This document shows positions 13,060 through 21,136 of a DNA stretch of 64,000 nt, piece by piece. A program made the translations under genes and the position numbers. The stretch covers positions 26,586,001 through 26,650,000 of the forward strand of contig CM060070.1 in the NCBI GenBank assembly GCA_030533445.1, read 5' to 3'. Within the stretch, counting starts at the first letter, position 1, and every line of letters begins with the position of its first letter. A model generated the notes under the pieces. That model was given only the letters and a program-made list of their open reading frames with translations, had not been told where the DNA came from and made no database searches. This stretch comes from Cyprinodon diabolis. Taxonomy: Eukaryota; Chordata; Actinopteri; Cyprinodontiformes; Cyprinodontidae.

Positions 13060-13200
13060 ACACTAAGCCAATTAGCACCTCATCAATAATGCTCAGCATT
13101 TCATTTCGGTGCTTTAATTAACAAATTGAATCTGCCTGAAACCGCTGTGAAAACAAATTAAAAGCGCGGCAAATTAAAAGCCCTCAGAACCAGTGGATAC
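13060..13200. promoter_or_regulatory. Candidate conserved non-coding element
   Basis: This stretch lacks repeats and coding frames but is dense in homeodomain-type AT words (TTTAATTAACAAATTG, CAAATTAAAAGC twice) mixed with GC-containing words such as ACCGCTGTGAAAAC. This texture is typical of vertebrate developmental enhancers. It is inferred from appearance only; conservation has not been tested. Confidence 0.2.
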
Positions 13201-13953
13201 AACTAAGGTGATTACAGAGGGGAGGTGACATTTTTCCTGTTTGTTTTATCTCTGTAGGGGTGAAGAGACTCTTAAGAGGAGAGAAGACCTTGACTGAACT
13301 ACCAGTATAGGATGTCAAACTCTAGGAGAGAAGGAAGAAGGAGATGGTCTGTTTAGCAAAGGTCTTGCCTGTGGATCTTCAGCCATGTGAAGCTGCCACT
13401 ACTGATTGTAAAAAATATTCTCTTAATGTACAGGTGTAGATCAGCTCAATGTGGGACATAACCTTAAACATATATTCTAAAGCAGACAAACATTTGGCTT
13501 ACATACACAACATATAGGTCTGCAGTTATATCAAGGGCTGAGTACAGTTTTCCTTTTAATTTCTATCCCCCACACTGCATGAAAAGTGAGATTTTCGTCC
13601 CCGTAAACTCCCGCAGATCTCCCTGATTTTCGTCAGTTTCCGACAATTTGCAACCCGCGCTTGTCCCCGTTTTTCAGTGCCACAAATTGTCGGGAACGGA
13701 CTCTGATGTATGTGGAGAGCGATCAGCTGTACTAATGGCCCTAATTAGCATATGAATGCAGCAAACCCGCGTGGCTGGCCAGGTCTGGCTTGAATAACCT
13801 ACTCAGTATTGGCTGAAACCACTATTCTCAAACAAGTGAAATCGCTCGTAATTGGCAGCAAAACCACAGGTGGCCAGGCCAGGCTTTAATTTTCTTACTG
13901 AGTATTGGACGGAACCACTTCTTCTTAAACAAGTAAAGTCACTCGTGATTGGT

Positions 13954-13955
<2 letters not shown>

Positions 13956-14017
<62 letters not shown>
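13956..14017. repeat. (TA)n microsatellite
   Basis: About 62 bp of uninterrupted TA. Confidence 0.98.
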
Positions 14018-14019
<2 letters not shown>

Positions 14020-14574
14020 ATTCATATATTTATTTATTCATATGCTGTGTATTTATGTTATCCTACACTACTACACAATTATTAGGCTACCATCAAGGAC
14101 ATGAATGAATTTATACAGGAAATGAACATTTGCCAGGAAGCTGTTTATGCAAAGAAAAGAGCTTTATTAAAACACACACACACACAACTATATACAACGC
14201 GAATCCGAACACATGTGTATCCAAAAAAACGGTCCGTTTGCTTCCTCGGGGTTGAAGGTAACTGGCAGCATTCCCTCCGAGGCAGGTCCGATGTGCAGAC
14301 GCCTACTGTGCGTGGCCCTGTACTTCGGCATCTCTTCTAACCGGGACTGCAGCTTAACACAGAGTTCAGAGAGATTCGGCCTACGAAATGGCGGCGGCCA
14401 TTCCAGAGTTCCCCTTCCTCATCAGCTAGCACACTCTGCCTCGATTCCAGCAGCTGTAAAAAAAAAACAAAAAAAAAAAAACAATGAATCAGCACTATGT
14501 GATGGGATGCACTGCGTATGGACACAACACATCTATCAATGCACCTGAAAAATATTCACCAAATAAAGTCTTAC

Positions 14575-14899
14575 TCTCTTTCTTTTCTGAATGCTTGGCA
14601 GATTCCGCGCGCAGCGTGTTCTCTGGCTGCGTATAGCTGAAGCTCCTGCGTACCGTCTCATAATACGTCTTACAGGCAGCTGGAAAACAATTAAATGAGA
14701 GTGGTATGAATCATAGGAGGTCACCGCCTCATTGTGAGGCGAGATTAGTCTGCGAAAACAAAATGTAGTTATGATCGGTATCCATCCGTATCTATTTCCT
14801 TTTACCGCAGAATGAAAGCATATTCTTTAACTCTTACCCTTGCTCCGGTTCATAGCGCCTGCAATTTGTCTCCGAGTTGTGAAGACGGCGTACTGCTTC
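14575..14899 (-). pseudogene. Two phase-compatible exon-like segments, unknown protein
   Basis: On the minus strand, 14899-14838 is preceded by ATTCACAG and followed by GTAAGAG. The next segment, 14679-14575, is preceded by TTTTCCAG and followed by GTAAGAC. Each has good acceptor and donor sites. The open frame of the first (KQYAVFTTRR...) continues without a phase break into the second (AACKTYYETVRRSF...). A further acceptor with a long T tract ends at 14454. I do not recognise the protein. Its position inside the CACTG-bounded region suggests an accessory frame of the ancestral element. A host gene fragment is the alternative. Confidence 0.4.
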
Positions 14900-14951
14900 C
14901 TGTGAATCACAAAAAATACACTTTAATAAAGCTTGTTCTTGAAAGGCTACT

Positions 14952-15020
14952 ATTAGCCGTAGCTTAGGCTAGGCTCCTATTAGCCGTAGCTTTAGGCTAG
15001 GCTGCTTTTAGCTTAGCAGG
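14952..15020. repeat. Short tandem duplication, TTAGCCGTAGCTTAGGCTAGG
   Basis: A unit of about 28 bases (ATTAGCCGTAGCTTAGGCTA then GGCTCC) occurs twice, the second with an extra T, followed by a partial third copy (TTTTAGCTTAGC). Confidence 0.75.
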
Positions 15021-15114
15021 CAGTAATCGAACATATATTTACCGCTAGCTTCTCTTCTTTGAGTCCGTCTGTCCCGCACAGTTGTTCGACTGCAGAGTCG
15101 CCATCGCATCCAAG

Positions 15115-15240
15115 AGGAGTTTTACCCCGAAATCCCACATACTCCGTCAGCGCTCCGCTCCGCCCCGCTGCGCTCCAGACCGCCTGCACAAAGCAAAGCA
15201 TACATCGTCCGCTGTGGCTCCAGACCGCTCCGCTCTGAGT
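15115..15240 (+). repeat. Left copy of an inverted GCTCCGCTCCG-rich repeat
   Basis: The block CACATACTCCGTCAGCGCTC followed by CGCTCCGCCCCGCTG also occurs on the opposite strand at 16245-16375. Both copies could encode the same short peptide stretch (HILRQRSAP), which shows shared descent, not protein function. Confidence 0.7.
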
Positions 15241-15514
15241 TTCTTGGAGATCGTAGAGAGCATGCGCGAGATGAGCCAGGGTTTCCGCGGATCATTAAAA
15301 ATAATTACAATTCATTCATTTTTTTTTTTTTTATCAAGGCCTTAATTGGCACTACAATTATTTAAATATGTTTATCGAAGTATTTATAATTCTTTAATAA
15401 AAAATGCTTATAAAAACAATTTCGTCAGATATATTATATCGCTATTAATTTGCGTGGAACTGATCATAAAGCCGTATGTTCGGAAAGGAAGCTCCAGGCA
15501 GAGAAAAAGCTAGA

Positions 15515-15552
15515 GGATATATATATGTATATGTGTGTGTGTGTGTGTGTGT
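15515..15552. repeat. (TA)n(TG)n microsatellite
   Basis: TATATATATG passes into a run of TG dinucleotides. Confidence 0.95.
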
Positions 15553-16244
15553 TTACATACATACAGGAGTTATGGAACTGTGCTTACAGCTCCTTCATAT
15601 TTCATGTACACTAATAACTTGTGTTCATGGTTCTTGTTGATGGCATTAAAATAATTTCTAATAGCATTAAAATAGCATTAAATTAGAGTCACTCATTCCT
15701 GTGAACTCTTAATTTAATATAACATATAAAAAAAATCCCACCATCATCCAGCATATGTTCAGTTTCTGCCCAAATATATATATATATATATTTGTAGATT
15801 TTTGTAACGGGGATAAGGATAATTCAAAACTGCTTTTTTTTTAATGAACTTGTTCTCTACTCCCAAACTCAGCATCTCTTTTCATTCCTGTAATAAGAAG
15901 TTTCTTTTGAATGGATTTGATTAAAGTTTAAGTCCCTCGGTATAAAATAAATATTTTGATGGAGATGAGAAATCTGCTTCCTCGTTGGTGAATAACCAAT
16001 AGTTTGGATCCAATCATTTAAATAAACGGTGTTAGTTTTTTTTTTATATATAAGAATTGTGCTATAATTTCTAGTCACCGATCTGTTGCTGCTATATTTT
16101 AACTTGACGAACCGGAATTTGTCGATGTTCTTTTTCCTGTTTGGTGCGATTGCAATTGCTAATCTTGACCTGGCCGGACCGGAGCGGAGCAAAAATAGCT
16201 TGGCTCTGTAATTTGTCGGTGACGGACGGAGAAGATGTACGTGG

Positions 16245-16375
16245 ACGGAGACGTGCGGAGGAGTAGCGGTGGATGTGGAACAGCTCTCATTGATTTCCAT
16301 GAAAGACAAGCGCTCCGCACGACGTACGTCAGCGGGGCGGAGTGGAGCGGAGCGCTGACGGAGTATGTGGAATCT
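16245..16375 (-). repeat. Right copy of the inverted GCTCCGCTCCG-rich repeat
   Basis: This is the opposite-strand counterpart of 15115-15240, about 1.1 kb away. It contains CAGCGGGGCGGAGTGGAGCG and GCTGACGGAGTATGTGG. The frame covering it on the minus strand (15869-16432) is not supported as a gene. Confidence 0.7.
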
Positions 16376-16631
16376 GGGGGGAAGGCGAGTTGAACGCGAG
16401 ACGTCGTCCAGCCATTGATCACGTACCAGCAAAATCCAAACAAAGGAACTGGAGATAAAGTTCTTCTGAGTATAGCTCCTCCAATCACATACGAGGTCAT
16501 TGTTATACGGAAGGACTCGCGAGAACAGCTACGTCTATAATGTTTTTTTTTTTTTTTGCCTTTATTGGCAATTCCCTGTAACAATACAGAGTAATTCAAA
16601 CATCAAACAAAGATACACAGCAGGGCGTGCT

Positions 16632-16790
16632 TTGGTTGCCCAGTGTTTAGCGCACAAAACCCATGTACAGAAAGATTCCTTAGTCCTCGACATGGATGAC
16701 CCGGGTTCGAATCCTTGGCCGCATGTTTCTCCCTCTCTCATACCCCATTTCCTGTCAGCCTACTGCCAAAAAAACGAGACACTAGTGCCG
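16632..16790 (+). mobile_element. tRNA-derived SINE, second family
   Basis: The A-box-like TGGTTGCCCAGTGTTTAGCG and a very good B box (GGGTTCGAATCC, about 16702-16713) lie about 65 bases apart. That spacing is too long for a functional tRNA, and no cloverleaf closes around them. The downstream TTTCTCCCTCTCTCATACCC resembles the body of a known fish SINE. It differs from the family at 6437 and 61645. Confidence 0.75.
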
Positions 16791-17329
16791 TAAAAACTCC
16801 AAAATGTGCTGTAAAAACTCCCAAAAAAAGGCTCTTGCATAAAAGCTTCTACAACACAATGCTGTTGATGGTAGATTGTTTTGAAGGGTCAGACAGGAAA
16901 GCTTGGTAAACAAATCTAACATATCTGAGATGCCGATACCATTTACTGTGAAAGAAAGGACAACGGAGAGAAAATGTAGAGAATAATGTAGGAGTGCTGC
17001 TAGAATTCCAGTTCCCAGATCTGTGTTTTCTATTACTTCTACAACCACTAAAACTTATGTTATAAATGTACGTTATTGGCAAGTGAAACCCTGTCAGAGC
17101 GCTCCTTAGATATCAGCCCAGTTACAGTTTGCCCTGCAAAAATAATCTGCTCTCTTGAAAATCTCAAACTCTTGCCACATTTCAGGCATCGAACATAAAC
17201 ATTTTTTAGTGAAGAATCAACGACTAGTTTTACCCAATCATGAAGTGTAATTAAATATATTGGATATTAACTTTTTTAGCAAATAAAAAACTGAAGAATG
17301 GGGTGTGCAAAATGAATCGGCTCCTTTTA

Positions 17330-18540
17330 CTTTCAGTGCAGCAAACTCTCCCCAGAAGTTCAGTGAGGATCTCTGAATGATCCAATGTCGACCTAAATGA
17401 TACTAAATAGAATCCACCTGTGTGTAATCAAGTCTCCCGATAAATGCACCTGCTCTGTGATCGCCTCAGAGGTCTGTTTAAAGTGCAGAGAGCATCATGA
17501 AGAACAAGGAACACATCAGACAGGTCCGAGACACTGTTGTGGAGAAGTTTAAAGGAATAGTACACCCAAAACATGATTAGCCTTCATTTTCTACTCACCC
17601 CCATGCTGAACAACACTCTGGAGTACTTTTTTGATATCTCAAATGCATCTGGAGATCTGGGAGGCTTCTTGCTGTCTGCTGACATTCAAATAATGGAGGT
17701 CCATGGCGCCCGAGGCAGAAAGGTCCATAAAAGTCCACAAAAAATGTGTCAATATTCCTCCATACTGCTCGTCCAATGTATTCCAAGTGTCCTGAGTGGG
17801 TAGCTTCATAATTTACTCGAAACGAAGTCATTTAGAATGTTATAGAGCATAAACAGTAGTGTATAGGATTTCCTAAAAGCGCGCGCCTGCGAGTTCACGA
17901 GCCTACGGAAACCGCGGCAGACCAAACCAGATGAAGGTGCACATTCAGCTCGGTAAAGAACTCATGCTCTTCCTCAACACTGAAGTCCTCAGACATTTTT
18001 CTTTCGTTGTTTCTTTCTTTAAACAGGTAAACAGCACATTTCTTCTTCTAAGCTTGCATTATCAAGAGCAGACGCTGAATGCGCACTTTCATCTGGTTTG
18101 GTCTGCCGCGGTTTCCGTAGAGTCGTGAACTCGCAGGCGCGCGCTTTTAGGAAATCCTATACACTACTGTTTATGCTCTAAAACATTCCAAATGACTTCG
18201 TTTCGAGTAAATTATGGAAGCTACCCACTCAGGACACCTGGAATACATTGCACGAGCAGTATGGAGGAATATTGACACGTTTTTTGTGGACTTTTATGGA
18301 CCTTTCTGCCTCGGGCGCCATGGACCTCCATTATTTGAATGTCAGCAGACAGCAAGAAGCCTCCCAGATCTCCAGATGCATTTGAGATATCAAAAAAGTA
18401 CTCCAGAGTGTTGTTCAGCATGGGGGTGAGTAGAAAATGAAGGCTAATCATGTTTTGGGTGTACTATTCCTTTAAAGCTGGATTTGGAAACCAAAAGATT
18501 TCCCAAGCTTTAAAAATCCCAAGGAGCACTGTGCAAGGAA
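17330..18540 (+). mobile_element. Tc1-type 5' fragment split by a nested insertion
   Basis: 17330-17553 reads like the leader and start of a fish Tc1 transposase gene (ATCATGAAGAACAAGGAACA, CAGACAGGTCCGAGACA, TTGTGGAGAAGTTTAAA). The same coding line resumes at 18471 with GCTGGATTTGGAAACCAAAA and CCCAAGGAGCACTGTGCAAG before similarity ends at about 18540. The palindromic element at 17554-18470 lies exactly between. The 3' two thirds of the Tc1 element, including its catalytic part, are missing. It is a different Tc1 lineage from those at 3949 and 58360. Confidence 0.8.
17554..18470. mobile_element. Palindromic foldback element, TTTAAA-flanked
   Basis: Two arms of about 396 bp (17554-17949 and 18074-18470) are inverted copies, about 97% alike by eye, around a 124-bp spacer. 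The ends read GGAATAGTACACCCAAAACA. TTTAAA occurs on both sides (17548-17553 and 18471-18476). Because TTTAAA is self-complementary, a TA, TTAA or TTTAAA duplication would all fit. Similar GGRATAGTNCACCCAAAA ends are common in fish non-autonomous elements. There is no transposase; the short frames in the arms mirror each other. Transcribed or single-stranded, this would fold into a very long hairpin. Confidence 0.88.
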
Positions 18541-18642
18541 TGCACATTTTACATTGCTGATTCTGATTAAAACTAATTTTTGAAATAAATTATATTGTGT
18601 ATTTTTTTACATAACATTTGCCATTACTAATGGCATACACAG

Positions 18643-19021
18643 TAGAGATTGACATTTTTTCGGGAATCCCACGGGATTCCCGTAGGATTCCCGTGGGATG
18701 GGAGTCAGTATTAGTAACGATCACGGGATTGGGACGGTACAGGATTAAACATTAACGGGAGCAGACGGGAGCGGGAGCAAACCAATAGTAACTTCCGCTC
18801 TGAGTTTTTCACCCGTGCTCAAAAACAACAAGAATGGGAGTGGTGCGGGAGCGGGAGTCATTCTGAATGGGAGCGGGATGGGAGTGGGAGTAATTTCACC
18901 AGGAGTGGGACGGTAAAGGATTTAGATTTCTACTTTGGCCCGGGATCGGGACGGGACACCATTTTTTTCTGTGGGAGTGGGGCAGGACAGGAGTGACAAT
19001 CCACTCCCGTGTCAGTCTCTA
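18643..19021. mobile_element. Small non-autonomous hAT element, GGGA-rich
   Basis: A perfect 8-bp duplication ATACACAG flanks it (18635-18642 and 19022-19029). The ends are TAGAGATTGACA on the left and TAGAGACTGACA on the right strand, a short hAT-style inverted repeat. The inside is unusually rich in CGGGAGCGGGAGT-type words on one strand. It has no coding capacity and depends on a hAT transposase in trans. Confidence 0.9.
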
Positions 19022-19040
19022 ATACACAGTAATCTAGCGT

Positions 19041-19526
19041 ACTTTAATTAAATAAATCAATTCAAGCCTAAATGTAAGAGTCTATAATTAGGCCATACGG
19101 AGCCTGATCTATTTGTACCATCTATTTGGGGGATATTTATTGCCACACTTTGGGCCACTTAATACCAATTTAGCATCAAATAAATGAGGCAGCCTACCTC
19201 AGCATTGTTGCTGACCTTATGTCCTTATTACCACAGTGTACCAATCTTCTGATGGCTACTTCCAACAGGATAATGCGCCATGTTACAAAGTGAATCATCT
19301 CAGACTCATTTCTTGAAACTTTTCCACTTAAGTAATTGTGAATTGAGCATATTGACAGACAACATTTTATTTTTTATCTTAAATGCAATTTTTTTTTAAA
19401 TAATTACTGCTCTAAATGTATTGCTCTGTCAGCTAAAGATCTGTTTTGGTCTCTATACTTTAATTAAATAAATCAATTCAAGCTAAAATGTAAGAGTCTA
19501 TACTGAGCCTGATCTCTTTGTATCAG
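19041..19526. repeat. Direct repeat pair of ~75 bp flanking Tc1 debris
   Basis: 19041-19120 and 19457-19526 share ACTTTAATTAAATAAATCAA, then TGTAAGAGTCTATA and GAGCCTGATCT. The sequence between holds the Tc1-like fragment. A block within it (19349-19440, ATATTGACAGACAA...GCTCTGTC) recurs at 32723-32831. These appear to be parts of one dispersed repeat, possibly degraded Tc1 ends. Confidence 0.7.
19128..19322 (+). pseudogene. Tc1-like (DD36E type) transposase fragment
   Basis: Aligns by eye with 59095-59290 of the element at 58360, sharing TCTTCTGATGGCTACTT, AGGATAATGCGCCATG and CATCTCAGACT. It covers the region around the second catalytic Asp. Indels and stops have destroyed the frame, and both ends of the element are lost. 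It is an older copy of the same family. Confidence 0.82.
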
Positions 19527-20077
19527 AGATTTTCTTACCTTTTAGAAAAATGTCACTTGGGGTAAAACTCCCCCTGCAACCCTGATTTGCATTTGTATAG
19601 CTCACAGCATTTTCATTTACATGTTAAAGCCTCCCCTAGAATTCCATGGGGGGGAGGCATGGGGGGAACACTGCCTAATTTCTGACAATTTACTGGAGTT
19701 TTCGGCGAAGCCTGCAAATTACCGTAAACTGCCGTTAACCTGAACTTCCACGACAATCTACAGTGCCGCATATTGACGAAAATCCCACTTTTCATGCAGT
19801 GCCAGTCTTAACCATTGCAGTCCCTTCACTCTCTATTAGACTGAAACCCTTCTTAATATAACTCATGGTTCTTAGAGTGCTTAACAGAAGTATACTGGCA
19901 AAAAAGTTAGTTTTTACTTTTATTTTGGGAAATTATTGCTTCTTTTTTGAAAATGGTCAATTCTTTATTGGACATTTCTGATAGTTGTACATGTGTATTA
20001 AAACCTCATGTCATATTACATTACGTGTTACTACAATAGAGAACAGATAGGGAAATTTTCCTTTTAATGCCCTATAT

Positions 20078-21128
20078 CAGGGGTATTCAAGAAAACTGTG
20101 AGGAGGTCCAGTTCAAAGAAATTTCCTCAAGCAGAGGTCCGCAATATCGTCTATTTGCAGTATGACAATATCGGAATACATGGTGTTAAAAAAATAATAA
20201 TACAGGTTAAAATAATTTCAAAGAAGTTTATTAGCACTGAAACACGGGATAACATTGTGTGCCTGCAGTTTAAATAAAAAATAACTAAATTATGTATTCA
20301 AAAATAAAGAAAGTGCTTAAGAAAAAATAGCAGCTTCAGTTTCCTTTTGATTGAACAATCTCAATATTTCTGCTCAACAAAACAACTCTCAAAGCACCTG
20401 AACTATTTCTCTTACAGATTTCTTATACATCTGTCTTCCCCCAATGTCCCTTGCTCAGTGTGAGAATTGAGCTTTGGCTTGCCCTGCCAACATTTTAAAT
20501 CTGGGCTTGAAGGAGGTCAGGGCCATTCTCATGCACATGTGCAGATGCTCATTGGTGAGCTTGGAACGATATTTTGTTTTTATTATGTTCATTGTAGAGA
20601 ACGCTGCCTCACAGCTGTATGTGGAGCCGAACATGTTCAAGATAAACAGGGCCACTTTTTTCAGATCTGGGAAAGCTGTCTCAGAAACCATCTGGAGCCA
20701 GAAGGTGGTACTGTAATTCACGCCCTGTCTTCCTGTATCACCTCCCTGCGTTTCTCGCTTCATTCGCTTTTCGCTCGCCTTTCACCTCCTCTTCCTTATA
20801 TCACACTGCGTGGATGTCTGTGCCTGGCTACAAACCTCTGCTTTGGTTTGCTCATACAACTCGCTCTGAGTTTAAGCTGGCGATTTGATTCGCTAGTTGA
20901 ACCACGTGGTTAGTATGACTCGCACGCGATTGGTTTGTAGCTTCCAATCCTTGCTCATTGCAGTGCTGTTAAAAGCGCTTGTGTCAGATAGGGAAAAAAA
21001 TAAATGCTCCGGTTTAAAAGTAGGTCTCCCGTCAAAATTAACAAATATTATAACAATTTACTCCGGGTCCGGATGGGATGGCTTATGGGTCCGTTTCCGG
21101 ACCGAGGTTCGCTGGTTGCGGACCACTG
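20078..21128 (-). mobile_element. hAT transposon, internally deleted
   Basis: A perfect 8-bp duplication CCCTATAT lies at 20070-20077 and 21129-21136. The left end reads CAGGGGTATTCAAG and the right end, reversed, CAGTGGTCCGCAACC, an imperfect terminal inverted repeat starting CAG as in many hAT elements. At 1051 bp it keeps only the transposase C-terminus; autonomous hAT elements are usually 2.5 kb or more. Confidence 0.9.
20458..20763 (-). pseudogene. hAT transposase C-terminal dimerisation domain
   Basis: The frame contains FGSTYSCEAAFSTMNIIKTK followed by SKLTNEHLHMCMRMALTSF. This matches the hATC dimerisation domain, whose Cys-Glu-x-x-Phe-Ser and Asn-Glu-His-Leu positions are typical. 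The upstream catalytic RNase H-like part and BED zinc finger are absent, so this is the end of the gene only. The first residues in this frame are probably not original coding sequence. The same domain, much more decayed, is seen at 35900-36130. Confidence 0.9.
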
Positions 21129-21136
21129 CCCTATAT

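Larger units (their letters stand above)
13573..19801. mobile_element. CACTG-ended region, candidate CMC/EnSpm-type transposon with nested insertions
   Basis: The left end starts CACTGCATGAAAAGTGAG and the right end, reverse-complemented, starts CACTGCATGAAAAGTGGG. The match covers 27 bases with one mismatch. CCA sits outside both ends (13570-13572 and 19802-19804), matching the 3-bp duplication of CACTA/EnSpm elements. Subterminal words related to GACAATTTGC recur near both ends in both orientations, also a family trait. The 6.2-kb interior holds microsatellites, exon-like fragments, a SINE, Tc1 fragments, a palindromic element and a small hAT. An alternative is two separate truncated copies of one family facing each other; the shared CCA argues mildly against this. 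Confidence 0.6.

Noticed and set aside
16632..16790. tRNA gene
   Set aside because: The B box is good, but the box spacing and lack of a cloverleaf show a SINE head.
17595..18451. Mirror-image frames of about 75 codons
   Set aside because: They are the same palindrome arm read twice; no protein resemblance.
20467..20913. 148-codon plus-strand frame
   Set aside because: Antisense to the hAT dimerisation domain.
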